From: an uncultured Eubacteriales bacterium
Lineage (GTDB): Bacteria; Bacillota; Clostridia; Oscillospirales; CAG-272
NCBI GenBank assembly: GCA_934434925.1
Contig: CAKSAC010000003.1
Span: forward strand, 86,468-150,467
Reading direction: 5' to 3'
Length of the DNA stretch: 64,000 nucleotides
The notes beneath the pieces are model-generated. The model did not search any database. It had not been told where the DNA came from and was given only the letters and a program-made list of their open reading frames with translations. How positions within the stretch are numbered: position 1 is the stretch's first letter; each line of letters starts with the position of its first letter. This document shows, in pieces, positions 17,700 through 26,810 of the stretch. The position numbers were made by a program, and so were the translations under genes.

Positions 17700-18323
17700 A
17701 TGAGAAAAATCACCGCTGCGCCAACGCGTAATTTCTGGGTCTATATCCTGCTTGGCGCACTTTCCTTTCTGGCCGCGTTCTTCTTTGCGCCGGTCTGGCA
17801 GTCAACCGATATGCCCTGGGCATCGCTCGGCCAAACCGTCCTGGAGCTTTTGATTGCGGCTTGCCTGTTCGTCTATCTCTTTGCGTTCCTGCTGGGAAAG
17901 ATTCTGCACGGAGGCCGGGGGGTCGTCATGCTTCTGACGGTGCTGGAATTTTCCTGTCTTTTCCTGATTGCCGTCGGCTGTGTTCTGAGCCAGTTTCGCG
18001 TTATCAATATTTCGGGGGCCTGCGCCATTCTCGGTCTTTGTCTGCTCTGCCGTGGCGTTGTGGAAATCTTCCGCGCATATTATTATCGCGGCGGCAGTTC
18101 CCGCCCCTATCCCGTATGGTGGCTTGCCATCTCGATTGCCATGGTGATTTTCGGCACTTACTGCATCGCCAAGCCGCTCTTTGATGACAATAGCGTTCTT
18201 TGGTTCTTTGTGGTCGTTCTGCTCCTGCTGGCCGTTGTTCTCATTGCCTACGGGATCGCCAGCCGCCCGCATTCCGGCGCCAAAAAGAAAGCCCGCTCCT
18301 CCACGCGGAAAAAAGCCGGCTGA
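17700..18323 (+). CDS. small membrane protein, HdeD/DUF308-like
   Basis: The 207-residue protein has about six hydrophobic segments (for example YILLGALSFLAAFFFAPVW, LELLIAACLFVYLFAFLLG, VWWLAISIAMVIFGTY and WFFVVVLLLLAVVLIAYGI) arranged in hairpins, like HdeD/DUF308 proteins, and a short Lys/Arg-rich C-terminal tail that should face the cytoplasm. No functional residues stand out. The start follows CCGGAGG. It is monocistronic. The family call is tentative; membrane location is secure. Confidence 0.7.
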   Translation: MRKITAAPTRNFWVYILLGALSFLAAFFFAPVWQSTDMPWASLGQTVLELLIAACLFVYLFAFLLGKILHGGRGVVMLLTVLEFSCLFLIAVGCVLSQFRVINISGACAILGLCLLCRGVVEIFRAYYYRGGSSRPYPVWWLAISIAMVIFGTYCIAKPLFDDNSVLWFFVVVLLLLAVVLIAYGIASRPHSGAKKKARSSTRKKAG

Positions 18324-18418
18324 TAAGCAAAAACCGTCTGCTCTTCCAAGGCCCTCGCACAAAAAAGCGCGTCCGGCCGCAAAAGAAGGTCCGGCAACCG
18401 TTTTCCGGAAACGCAAAA

Positions 18419-18457
18419 TAAAACAGAGACAACACCCGGACTGTCTCTGTTTTTTTA
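18419..18457 (+). terminator. intrinsic terminator after the membrane protein gene
   Basis: ACAGAGACA/TGTCTCTGT hairpin followed by a run of T. Confidence 0.88.
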
Positions 18458-18477
18458 TCAGGAAAGGAGGGTTTTAG

Positions 18478-18590
18478 CCCGTATGGGGCGTTTTTTACCC
18501 GTGCGGGGCCATTCCGCCTGTGCGAGGGCCTTTTTTTACCCGTGCGAGGGCCTTCTTTTGGCCCGTATACAGGCCGTTTTTGCCCGTTAT
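18478..18590. repeat. degenerate GC-rich intergenic repeat
   Basis: Three to five imperfect copies of a phrase close to ACCCGTGCGAGGGCCTTTTT follow one another. The remaining 18591-18800 between the convergent genes shows nothing recognisable. Confidence 0.7.
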
Positions 18591-18800
18591 CTCCGAAACC
18601 CGGCGGCCTACCGGCTTACGGTGTCTGCCCCTCTATTTGGAAAGTCAGGCGTTCTCCGCCCCGAAAGGCGCAAAGAAAAGCTGCATCCGTTTGTAGCATT
18701 GCAAACCGCACGGGAGCCTGATGTTCATGCTGTTTATTTTATCAACCGTTTCGAAAACCTTTTTTGTAACGTTATCTTTACATAAATGCATTCAAGAAAG

Positions 18801-18828
18801 AAAAACGCGCGCCGAAGCGCGCGTTTTT
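18801..18828 (-). terminator. intrinsic terminator after nifJ
   Basis: AAAAACGCGCGC and GCGCGCGTTTTT form a symmetrical hairpin 14 bp beyond the nifJ stop codon. Confidence 0.85.
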
Positions 18829-18841
18829 GCGATGAAAGGGG

Positions 18842-21800
18842 TCAGGAATAAAATTCCCCGAGTTTTTTGAGTTTTTCGTACTTGGCCTTGGCCGTGGCTT
18901 CCGCCTTTGCAAAGAGGGCGGCCGCGCGGTCGGGATCCTGCTGGGCCAGACGGGTATACCGGGCTTCTCCCTTGATGAAGTCCTGATAGTTGCCGGTCGG
19001 CTCCTTGGAATCGAGCGAGAAGGGATTTTTCCCTTCGGCTTTCAGCGCGGGATTGAACCGGAACATATGCCAATATCCGGCGTCCACAGCCTTCTTCATC
19101 TCGGCCTGGCAGTTCTGCATACCGCCCTTGATCGAGTGCATTTCGCAGGGGGCATAACCGATGATAAGAGACGGGCCGGGATAGGCTTCGGCCTCATGCA
19201 GGGCCTTCAGGGTCTGGTTCATGTCCGCGCCCATGGCGATCTGCGCCACGTATACATAACCGTAAGACATGGCGATCTGGGCGAGGTCTTTCTTGCCGAT
19301 AGACTTGCCGGCCGCCGCAAACTGAGCGACCTGACCGATCTGAGAAGCCTTGGAGGCCTGTCCGCCCGTATTGGAATATACTTCGGTATCGAAGACCATA
19401 ACGTTGACGTCTTCACCGGAAGCCAGCACATGGTCAAGACCGCCGAACCCGATATCATAGGCCCAGCCATCCCCTCCGAAGATCCAGACGCTCTTTTTGG
19501 CAAGATACTGCTTGTTGGCAAGAATCTTTTCGCGGAGCGGATGATCGCATTTGCATGCTTCCAGCGCGGCAATCAGTTTTTCGGTTGCGGGTGCGTTGGC
19601 GGCTCCGTCGTTCACCGTGGCAAGGTAACCTTCGATCGCTTCCTTGACTTCGGCCTTTTCTGCCGTCTCGGCCAGTTCCTTCACATAACCGATGGTGCGT
19701 TCGCGCAGCGTCTTCTGGCCGGTGTAAATCCCGTAGCCGTGCTCGGCATTGTCTTCAAACAGGCTGTTTGCCCAGGCCGGGCCGTGGCCGCTTTCGCGGT
19801 TGACGGTGTAAGGCGTTGCGGGAGCGGAACCGCCCCAGATCGAAGAACATCCCGTGGCGTTGGAGATATACATTCTCTCCCCGAAGAGCTGGGTGATGAG
19901 ACGTGCGTAAGAAGTCTCGGCGCAACCGGCGCAAGAACCCGAGAATTCAAGGAGCGGCTGCTTGAACTGACTGCCTTTGATAGTCTTGTCATCAAAGAGT
20001 TTCTTATCGCTGACATTGGCCACACAGTAATCAAAGACCTTCTGCTGCGCGGCTTCCTGCGCCTGCGGAACCATCTTGATGGCGAGCTTGTCCGTGCCGT
20101 CTTTTGCGGCCTTGGCATTGACCGGGCAAGCCTTCACGCAGAGTGTGCAACCCATACAGTCAAGCGGGCTGACGGCCAGGGTGAAGTGCATCCCTTCGCA
20201 CCCTTTGCCGATCATCTTGGCCGTGTACTTGGTCTCGGCCGGAGCCGCTTTGGCTTCTTCGTCCGACAGGGCGAAGGGGCGGATCGTGGCATGCGGACAG
20301 ACAAAGGCGCAACTGTTGCACTGAATGCAGTTTTCGGGAATCCAGGTCGGTACGCTCACGGCAACGCCGCGCTTTTCATAAGCGGCCGCGCCCTGCGGAT
20401 AGGTTCCGTCCACATACTTTTCAAAAGCGGAAACAGGGAGCGAATCCCCCTTCATTTCAACCACCGGCGTCACGATCTTGTTGACAAAATCAACGAGGTC
20501 GGCCCGCGTTCCTTCGGCGGCCTTGACGGGAGCGTCTTCACCGGCGTTGGCCCACGCGGCGGGAACGGTCACTTCGTGGAGCGCGTCCTTCCCGCTGTCG
20601 ATTGCTTTGTGGTTGAGGTCAACGATATCCTGCCCTTTCTTGAGGTAGGATTTGGTGGCCATATACTTCATGTAGCCGATGGCTTCATCGATCGGAAGAA
20701 TCTTGGCCAACGCAAAGAAAGCGGACTGGAGAATCGTGTTTTTGACCTTGGCGTTTCCGAGGTCGATTGCCAGTTTGGTGGCGTGAATCGTGTAGAACCG
20801 AATATTGTTCTTGGCAATATAGGCTTTCACCTTGTTCGGCAGATGGGTTTCGAGTTCCTCGTCATTCCAGGCGCAGTCGAGCAGGAAAATCCCCCCCGGC
20901 ACAAGGTCGGAAATCATATCGTACTTCTGGAGATAAGCCTGGTTATGGCAGGCGACAAAATTCGCCTTATTGATGTAATAGGAAGATTTGATCGGCTTGT
21001 CTCCGAAGCGCAGGTGAGAAATCGTGATACCGCCGGTCTTCTTGGAGTCATACTGGAAATACGCCTGAATGAACTTGTCGGTATGGTCGCCGATGATCTT
21101 GATGGAGTTCTTATTGGCACCAACGGTTCCGTCACCGCCAAGACCCCAGAACTTGCAGCTGATTGTGCCTTCGGGAGATGTGTCGGCCACTTCATGCTCC
21201 GGCAAAGAGAGACCGGTCACATCGTCCGTAATGCCGAGGGTGAACCCGTTTTTCGGTTCGGCGGCGGCAAGATTTTCATAGGTGGCGAAAATGCTGGCCG
21301 GCGGCGTGTCTTTGGAGCCGAGGCCGTAACGACCGCCGACAACGCAGATATCCGTGCGGCCTTCACGCGCAAGCGCGGCCACCACATCGAGGTAAAGCGG
21401 TTCGCCGAGAGAGCCGGGTTCCTTGGTGCGGTCAAGCACCGCGATCTTTTTGGCCGTTGCCGGAATGGCTTCCGCCAGTTTCGCGGAAACGAACGGACGA
21501 TACAGCCGGACCTTGACAAGACCGACCTTTTCGCCATGTGCGTTCAGATAGTCAATCACTTCTTCCGCCACGTCGCAAACAGAACCCATGGCCACGATCA
21601 CGCGGTCGGCATCCGGTGCGCCGTAGTAGTTGAAGAGTTTGTAATCCGTGCCGAGTTTTTCATTGACCTTGCCCATGTATTCTTCCACAATCGCCGGGAA
21701 CTCATCGTAGTAACGATTGCAGGCCTCGCGATGCTGGAAGAAGATATCGCCGTTTTCGGCAGAGCCGCGCAGAACCGGGAATTCGGGGTTCAGGGCGCGG

Positions 21801-22435
21801 TGACGGAAAGCCTGAACCGCGTCGGTATCCAGCATATCAGAAAGATCCTTGTAGTCCCAGACCTCGATCTTCTGGATCTCATGAGAAGTGCGGAAACCGT
21901 CAAAGAAGTTCAGCACCGGAACGCGCCCCTTGATGGTGGCAAGATGCGCCACAGCGCCGAGATCCATGATTTCCTGGGCGTTGGTCTCCGCCAGCATGGC
22001 AAATCCGGTCTGACGGCAGGCATATACGTCGGAATGATCGCCGAAGATGTTCAGCGCGTGCGTGGCAACGCAACGGGCGGAAACATGAATGACGCAGGGG
22101 AGAAGTTCACCGGCAATCTTATACATGTTCGGAATCATCAGGAGCAGGCCCTGCGATGCCGTATAGGTCGTGGTGAGCGCACCGGCCGCAAGCGATCCGT
22201 GAACCGCGCCGGCGGCACCGGCCTCGGACTGCATCTCGGTCACTTTCACGCGGTCGCCGAACAGATTTTCCGCAGGTTGACCGAAGATATTTTTGTTCGA
22301 CGCACTCCAGCTGTCGGTGACCTCCGCCATCGGGCTGGAAGGAGTAATGGGGTAGATGGCCGCCACTTCAGTGAACGCATAGGATACATGCGCCGCCGCC
22401 GTGTTACCATCCATAGAAAGTTTCTTTCTTTCCAT
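18842..22435 (-). CDS. nifJ: pyruvate:ferredoxin (flavodoxin) oxidoreductase
   Basis: The 1197-residue single-chain enzyme has the complete PFOR layout: domain I with YPITPSSPMAEVTDSW, a middle CoA-binding domain, two ferredoxin-type 4Fe-4S motifs (CIQCNSCAFVCPHA near residue 706 and CMGCTLCVKACPVNA near 762), the proximal cluster region with SCAGCAETSYA near 835, and the thiamine-diphosphate domain GGDGWAYDIGFGGLDH ending in SNTGGQASK. It oxidises pyruvate and CoA to acetyl-CoA and CO2 and reduces ferredoxin, a hallmark of strict anaerobes. The start at 22435 follows GGAGGAACCAACCC; an in-frame upstream ATG lacks an RBS. Together with pyk 1.1 kb away it covers the pyruvate node, though the two are separately transcribed. 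Confidence 0.97.
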   Translation of the reverse strand: MERKKLSMDGNTAAAHVSYAFTEVAAIYPITPSSPMAEVTDSWSASNKNIFGQPAENLFGDRVKVTEMQSEAGAAGAVHGSLAAGALTTTYTASQGLLLMIPNMYKIAGELLPCVIHVSARCVATHALNIFGDHSDVYACRQTGFAMLAETNAQEIMDLGAVAHLATIKGRVPVLNFFDGFRTSHEIQKIEVWDYKDLSDMLDTDAVQAFRHRALNPEFPVLRGSAENGDIFFQHREACNRYYDEFPAIVEEYMGKVNEKLGTDYKLFNYYGAPDADRVIVAMGSVCDVAEEVIDYLNAHGEKVGLVKVRLYRPFVSAKLAEAIPATAKKIAVLDRTKEPGSLGEPLYLDVVAALAREGRTDICVVGGRYGLGSKDTPPASIFATYENLAAAEPKNGFTLGITDDVTGLSLPEHEVADTSPEGTISCKFWGLGGDGTVGANKNSIKIIGDHTDKFIQAYFQYDSKKTGGITISHLRFGDKPIKSSYYINKANFVACHNQAYLQKYDMISDLVPGGIFLLDCAWNDEELETHLPNKVKAYIAKNNIRFYTIHATKLAIDLGNAKVKNTILQSAFFALAKILPIDEAIGYMKYMATKSYLKKGQDIVDLNHKAIDSGKDALHEVTVPAAWANAGEDAPVKAAEGTRADLVDFVNKIVTPVVEMKGDSLPVSAFEKYVDGTYPQGAAAYEKRGVAVSVPTWIPENCIQCNSCAFVCPHATIRPFALSDEEAKAAPAETKYTAKMIGKGCEGMHFTLAVSPLDCMGCTLCVKACPVNAKAAKDGTDKLAIKMVPQAQEAAQQKVFDYCVANVSDKKLFDDKTIKGSQFKQPLLEFSGSCAGCAETSYARLITQLFGERMYISNATGCSSIWGGSAPATPYTVNRESGHGPAWANSLFEDNAEHGYGIYTGQKTLRERTIGYVKELAETAEKAEVKEAIEGYLATVNDGAANAPATEKLIAALEACKCDHPLREKILANKQYLAKKSVWIFGGDGWAYDIGFGGLDHVLASGEDVNVMVFDTEVYSNTGGQASKASQIGQVAQFAAAGKSIGKKDLAQIAMSYGYVYVAQIAMGADMNQTLKALHEAEAYPGPSLIIGYAPCEMHSIKGGMQNCQAEMKKAVDAGYWHMFRFNPALKAEGKNPFSLDSKEPTGNYQDFIKGEARYTRLAQQDPDRAAALFAKAEATAKAKYEKLKKLGEFYS

Positions 22436-22509
22436 TGGGTTGGTTCCTCCGTATATTTTTTGTATAAATCCGTAATAAAAATATCTGTGCGCACACACGC
22501 GCAACTATC

Positions 22510-22538
22510 ATTATAGCACGCCTGTCCGAAAAAGTAAA
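22510..22538 (-). promoter_or_regulatory. promoter of nifJ
   Basis: On the minus strand TTTACT (22533-22538) and TATAAT (22510-22515) are 17 bp apart. Confidence 0.65.
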
Positions 22539-22579
22539 GTTCTTTCTTCATTTTCTTCGCGCGTCGCAAATTTTATTTC

Positions 22580-22608
22580 TTGAAATATTGAAATTTCTAT
22601 CGTATTAT
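22580..22608 (+). promoter_or_regulatory. promoter of the 82-residue membrane protein gene
   Basis: TTGAAA (22580-22585) and TATTAT (22603-22608) are 17 bp apart. The long leader (about 260 nt) contains the phrase GGGTTCCTGTCGCCGCCCC-like twice (about 22742 and 22790). Confidence 0.6.
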
Positions 22609-22875
22609 GCTACACTGGAATTGCCCGGCAATCGTGTCCGGGCGCACGGCGGAGCCTTGGGGAACTGTTTTCGCAAGCGATCGCCCGAAAACCTAAACCC
22701 TCTGCAAAAGCGGCCAACGGGAAGGGGGATTCTTGCAATCTTTCGCCGGGTTCCTGTCGCCGCCCCGCTTCGCCCGAGAACTCAAGTCCGGGTTCCTGTC
22801 GCCGCCCCCGCGGCTGCGGTTTTGCCATCCTTATCCCGGATCAGAAAAAATCGAAAAAACAAAAGGAGAAATTCT

Positions 22876-23124
22876 ATGCCTGTCGGATTTATCATTCTCT
22901 CAGTCGTTGTGATTGCCTTCATCATCGCCGTGCCGCTTGTTTTTATATTTGCGTTCTGGTTGCCGAATTACCGGTCGGTCTTCAAACGCGCAAGACAGAT
23001 CGACCCGTCGGTAAAAACCTTTGCAGACGCGCAATTCGTACTTCAGAAGCACATCATGGAATCTGCCGGACAAAACCGAAACGCCGACAAGTCCGACAAC
23101 GACCGCGGCGAAAAAAAATCTTAA
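22876..23124 (+). CDS. small single-span membrane protein
   Basis: This 82-residue protein starts MPVGF and runs directly into one long hydrophobic helix (FIILSVVVIAFIIAVPLVF and on to residue 30), followed by a basic stretch (RSVFKRARQ) and a polar, charged tail ending GEKKS. The topology should be N-out/C-in. The start at 22876 follows AAAAGGAG at 8 bp; the frame is open further upstream but that part overlaps the leader. No family is recognised. It lies convergent to tRNA-Thr. Confidence 0.65.
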   Translation: MPVGFIILSVVVIAFIIAVPLVFIFAFWLPNYRSVFKRARQIDPSVKTFADAQFVLQKHIMESAGQNRNADKSDNDRGEKKS

Positions 23125-23222
23125 ACCCGTCATGACGCTTGGCAAAGATGCGGCGCAAAACCGCCCGATTTTGTCGGATTGCCGTACCGCTCTACCGGCG
23201 AAAGGCCGGACCGTATTGCACC

Positions 23223-23253
23223 AAAAAAACGACCTGCAAAACAGGTCGTTTTC
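23223..23253 (-). terminator. intrinsic terminator after tRNA-Thr
   Basis: ACGACCTG/CAGGTCGT hairpin with a T run on the minus strand, directly behind the tRNA 3' end. Confidence 0.85.
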
Positions 23254-23256
23254 TCA

Positions 23257-23332
23257 TGGAGCTGCTAATCAGATTCGAACTGATGACCTCATCCTTACCA
23301 AGGATGTGCTCTACCAACTGAGCCATAGCAGC
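23257..23332 (-). tRNA. tRNA-Thr (anticodon GGT)
   Basis: The 76-nt transcript has a perfect 7-bp acceptor stem (GCTGCTA/TAGCAGC), a D arm with CTCAGTTGGTAGAG, an anticodon stem ATCCT/AGGAT carrying TTGGTAA (anticodon GGT), a T loop GTTCGAATC and an encoded CCA end. The anticodon reads ACC and ACU threonine codons. No integrase or phage attachment repeat is seen next to it. Confidence 0.93.
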
Positions 23333-23467
23333 ATATGGCAACGGACTGTATTATAGCAGAACGCGGAAGATTTGTCAAGACAAAAAAATAATTTTTTCGC
23401 GTTTTCCGAAAAGTTCTCGTTTCCGGCAAAAAACTTTTCTTCCGGTCGTTTTTTTCGTCGGTTCCCG

Positions 23468-23497
23468 TTGCGTTCCGGCGGGAAAATATGTTATACT
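23468..23497 (+). promoter_or_regulatory. promoter of pyk
   Basis: TATACT (23492-23497) lies 18 bp behind a weak TTGCGT (23468-23473). The RBS and start are 50 bp downstream. Confidence 0.55.
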
Positions 23498-23552
23498 GTA
23501 CCTGTTGAATAATCGCCCGGAAAAATCTTTCTTCCGGACAAAGGAGTACGTT

Positions 23553-24965
23553 ATGCGCAAAACAAAGATCGTCTGTACCATCGGCCCCGCCAGCGAACGG
23601 GAAGATACGCTCCGCAAACTCTGCCTCGCGGGGATGAACGTCGCCCGCCTCAATTTCTCCCACGGTGCCCATGAAGATCATCAGAAAAAAGTAGACGCGC
23701 TCAAAAAAGTGCGGGAAGAACTCAATCTTCCGATTGCCATTCTGCTGGATACCAAGGGTCCGGAGTACCGCATCCGCACTTTCCAAAACGGCGCGGTCAT
23801 GCTGGAAGACGGCGCAGCCTTCACCTTCACGACCGAGGATGTTATCGGAGACGAAACAATCGTCTCGGTTTCCTATCCGGGGCTTGCGGACGAAATGACG
23901 GAAGGCGATACCATCCTTCTTGCCAACGGCCTTCTCTCCTTCCGGGTCGAAAAAGTTGCCCCGCCCCATATCCATTGCCGCGTTCTCTGCGGCGGAGAAT
24001 TGCGCGACCGGAAAAGCATGAGTTTCCCCGGGAAGGTCCTGCACCAGCCCTATCTTTCCGAAACCGACAAGCAGGACCTTCTCTTCGGTGTGCAAAACGA
24101 GGTGGACTTCATCGCCTGCTCCTTTGTTTCCTGCAAGCAGGATCTGCTTGATGTCCACGCTTTCCTGGCCGAACACGGTGCCGACAATATCGAACTGATT
24201 GCCAAGATTGAAAACCAGGCAGGGATCGACAACATTGAAGAGATTTGCGAGGCCTGCGAAGGAATTATGATCGGCCGGGGCGATATGGGGGTGGAAATTC
24301 CCTTTGAAAAACTTCCCGCCGTGCAAAAACAGTTGATTACCAAATGCCGCATGCTCGGCAAGCGCGTGATTACCGCCACCGAAATGCTGGAATCCATGAT
24401 TCAGAACCCCCGCCCGACCCGTGCGGAGATTTCAGACGTGGCCAACGCCATCTACGACGGAACAAGCGCCCTCATGCTCTCCGGAGAGACGGCGGCCGGC
24501 AAATACCCCGTGCGCACCGTGGAGGTGATGGGCCGAATCGCCGAAGCCACGGAAGCCAGTATTCCGTACGGCAAGAAATTCTACAACGCCGATTTCAAAA
24601 TTCAAAATACGCTGGACGCCATTTCTCATGCCACCTGTGCCATGTCGATCGATATCGAAGCGCGCGCGATTGTCGTTTGCTCTCTTTCCGGCATGACGGC
24701 GCGGATGGTTTCACGTTTCCGTTCTCCCGTTGATATTATGGGGCTGACTACCGAAGAGCGCACCTGGCGGCGGCTGGCCCTCTCCTGGGGCGTCACTCCC
24801 ATGATGTGCGAAAAGCTCCCCTCTACCGAAGTGCTTTTCTACACCGCCAAAAAGATTGCCGCCGAAAAACTCAAACTGCAAAAAGGCGACAAACTGGTCA
24901 TCACCGGCGGCGTGACCAACGGCCAATCCGGCAATACCGATCTCATTAAGATTGAAGAGGTCTGA
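23553..24965 (+). CDS. pyk: pyruvate kinase
   Basis: The 470-residue protein begins MRKTKIVCTIGPAS and has the conserved blocks NVARLNFSHGAHEDH, LDTKGPEYRI, the catalytic-lysine motif IAKIENQAGIDNIEEI, IMIGRGDMGVEIPFEKLP, and the signature ITATEMLESMI with NPRPTRAEISDVANAIYDG. It converts phosphoenolpyruvate and ADP to pyruvate and ATP. It ends after the normal C-terminal domain; the extra C-terminal PEP-utiliser-like domain of Bacillus Pyk is absent. The start at 23553 follows AAAGGAG; an in-frame ATG 48 bp upstream overlaps the promoter region. The gene is monocistronic. Confidence 0.97.
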   Translation: MRKTKIVCTIGPASEREDTLRKLCLAGMNVARLNFSHGAHEDHQKKVDALKKVREELNLPIAILLDTKGPEYRIRTFQNGAVMLEDGAAFTFTTEDVIGDETIVSVSYPGLADEMTEGDTILLANGLLSFRVEKVAPPHIHCRVLCGGELRDRKSMSFPGKVLHQPYLSETDKQDLLFGVQNEVDFIACSFVSCKQDLLDVHAFLAEHGADNIELIAKIENQAGIDNIEEICEACEGIMIGRGDMGVEIPFEKLPAVQKQLITKCRMLGKRVITATEMLESMIQNPRPTRAEISDVANAIYDGTSALMLSGETAAGKYPVRTVEVMGRIAEATEASIPYGKKFYNADFKIQNTLDAISHATCAMSIDIEARAIVVCSLSGMTARMVSRFRSPVDIMGLTTEERTWRRLALSWGVTPMMCEKLPSTEVLFYTAKKIAAEKLKLQKGDKLVITGGVTNGQSGNTDLIKIEEV

Positions 24966-25033
24966 CGCTCCGGGCATTCCCCCATCGGCAATATCTGCAC
25001 CCCCTGCGCGTTTCCGCCCTCGGCGGTATATAC

Positions 25034-25062
25034 AAAACCCCCGGCGCAAGGCCGGGGGTTTT
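25034..25062. terminator. bidirectional terminator between pyk and the NSS gene
   Basis: AAAACCCCCGGC/GCCGGGGGTTTT hairpin lies between convergent genes. Confidence 0.9.
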
Positions 25063-25102
25063 CTTGGAAAGCGGAAAGACGCGACCGGAATCGGGAATAC
25101 AA

Positions 25103-26674
25103 TCAGAATTCCCGGGTATGAGCCTCTTTGATCGCTTCGATCTCCTGCTCTTCTTCGGCAACGTCGGTTTCCTTCTCATCGCCGTTGTCACCCGTATAGG
25201 AATCGCGGAAGAAGATGAAATAAATTGCAGCGCAGACTCCGAGCAGGGCATATGCGCAGAGGATGATGCCGAGACCGTTTGCGGAGAAAACACGCAGACC
25301 CTCATTGTTTTTCGGCGCAAGCAGATCGATAAGACCGAAGACTTCAACAACCAGAATCAGCACCGGCGTGATATACCGCACCATGACTTCAAAGACCGGG
25401 CGGAACCAGCCGAGAGCGGTTCCGTCCGCTTCGATCTCGGAGGTGGCTTTCTTGGCACCGATCAGCCAGCCGACCGCAATACAGGCAAAGAAAGCGCAGA
25501 CCGGCATCAGAACCGTATTGGTCATAATATCGAAGAAATCCAGCCAGTTTTTTCCGAAAATCTGGAGCGCGGCAACCTCGTTCAGCTCATATCCGAGCGA
25601 AATGCCGATCGGAATGGAAACGGCAAAGCAGATTCCCGTCACCGCAAGAGTGGCACGTCTGCGAAGCACATGGAATTTCTGAATGACAAACTGCGTCACG
25701 ACTTCCAGAAGAGAAATGACGGAAGTGATCGCGGCAATGGCGACCATGGCAAAGAAGAAGAGCGAAACGACCTGGCCGAGAACGCCCATATCCTCAAAGA
25801 CCATCGGCAGAGTCATGAACATCAGCCCAACGCCGCCCATCCCCAGTGCGTCGGCGGCAACGCCTTCGACAGCCATATAGTGGAAGAGAGACGGGAAGAT
25901 GGCAAGACCGGCAAGAAGCGCCACCAGTGTATCAAAAATGCAGATCATGGCGGTGGACTTCACCAGATTGATTCCTTTGCCGGTGTAGGAGCCGTAGGTG
26001 ACCATCGCGCCCATACCGAGAGAGAGCGAGAAGAAAGCCTGCCCCATCGCGGTCAGGATAGCCGAACCGTTCAGCACCGAGAAATCGGGATTCAGATAGA
26101 AGGAAAGCCCTTCGGAAACGCCTTCCCCGAGGCAAAGGGAGAAGATAACGATTACCAGCAGGATTACAAAGAGCGCCGGCATCAGTATTTTGGAAGCCTT
26201 TTCGATACCGCCCTTTACGCCCGCCATGACAATAAAGAGCGAAAGCGCCATGAAAATAAGCGTATACAGTACGACTTCGCCGATATTGCCGGCAAAAGAA
26301 GCAAACTTCCCGGCATTACCCGTAAAAGAGTTCAGCGAATATTTGATGGTGTATCCGCCCAGAACCGAATAATAACAGATGATGATTGACGGGATGGCAA
26401 TGGCCAGAAGACCGAACCAGCCGCAATTCTTATTGATTTTTTTGAAAGCCGATACCGGGTTGGCCTGCGCGCGGCGACCGATGAAAATTTCGCACAGCAT
26501 GGCGATTGCGCCGATGACGAGAACACATGCAATATAAACCAGCACGAAGGCCGCGCCGCCGTTTGCGCTCGTTTTGTAGGGGAAGCCCCACAGATTTCCC
26601 AGTCCGACAGCCGAACCCGCGGCGGCCAGAATAAAGCCGATACCGCTGGCAAAGCCTGCTTTTTTCTTGTCCAT
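25103..26674 (-). CDS. sodium-dependent transporter, NSS (SNF) family
   Basis: The 523-residue protein has the first-helix signature GSAVGLGNLWGFPYKT of neurotransmitter:sodium symporters and about 12 hydrophobic segments, including the unwound sixth-helix region AFFSLSLGMGAMVTYGSYTG. Bacterial members such as LeuT, TnaT and MhsT import amino acids with Na+; the substrate here is not known. The start at 26674 follows AAGGAGTC; an in-frame start 63 bp upstream lies over the promoter. It is divergent from a LysR regulator and the two promoters overlap, which suggests direct control by that regulator. Confidence 0.92.
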   Translation of the reverse strand: MDKKKAGFASGIGFILAAAGSAVGLGNLWGFPYKTSANGGAAFVLVYIACVLVIGAIAMLCEIFIGRRAQANPVSAFKKINKNCGWFGLLAIAIPSIIICYYSVLGGYTIKYSLNSFTGNAGKFASFAGNIGEVVLYTLIFMALSLFIVMAGVKGGIEKASKILMPALFVILLVIVIFSLCLGEGVSEGLSFYLNPDFSVLNGSAILTAMGQAFFSLSLGMGAMVTYGSYTGKGINLVKSTAMICIFDTLVALLAGLAIFPSLFHYMAVEGVAADALGMGGVGLMFMTLPMVFEDMGVLGQVVSLFFFAMVAIAAITSVISLLEVVTQFVIQKFHVLRRRATLAVTGICFAVSIPIGISLGYELNEVAALQIFGKNWLDFFDIMTNTVLMPVCAFFACIAVGWLIGAKKATSEIEADGTALGWFRPVFEVMVRYITPVLILVVEVFGLIDLLAPKNNEGLRVFSANGLGIILCAYALLGVCAAIYFIFFRDSYTGDNGDEKETDVAEEEQEIEAIKEAHTREF

Positions 26675-26708
26675 AATCAAAAGACTCCTTATGCAAAAAA
26701 TCTTTTCC

Positions 26709-26737
26709 AGTATATCACGGGGCTTGACAAAAAGCAA
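26709..26737 (-). promoter_or_regulatory. promoter of the NSS transporter gene
   Basis: On the minus strand TTGCTT (26732-26737) and TATACT (26709-26714) are 17 bp apart and overlap the divergent LysR promoter. Confidence 0.6.
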
Positions 26738-26752
26738 GTTTTGTTTTAGAAT
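26724..26752 (+). promoter_or_regulatory. promoter of the LysR regulator gene
   Basis: TTGACA (26724-26729) and TAGAAT (26747-26752) are 17 bp apart. Confidence 0.75.
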
Positions 26753-26754
26753 GG

Positions 26755-26791
26755 TATGAAAAAAAGTACTGTCTCTGTCATTTTTTTCATA
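26755..26791. promoter_or_regulatory. 11-bp inverted repeat, candidate operator
   Basis: TATGAAAAAAA (26755-26765) is matched by its exact complement TTTTTTTCATA (26781-26791) with 15 bp between. It covers the expected transcription start of the LysR gene and could be its autorepression site. Confidence 0.5.
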
Positions 26792-26810
26792 GCTTCAAAA
26801 GGAGAAAATC

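Noticed and set aside
19067..22516. A 1149-codon open frame antisense to nifJ
   Set aside because: It is the mirror of a highly biased coding sequence; it has no RBS and no recognisable domain, while the nifJ strand has complete motifs.
23257..23332. tRNA-Thr as attachment site of the phage module
   Set aside because: The module is 6.7 kb away, with housekeeping genes between, and no duplicate of the tRNA 3' end was seen near 30 kb or 44 kb.
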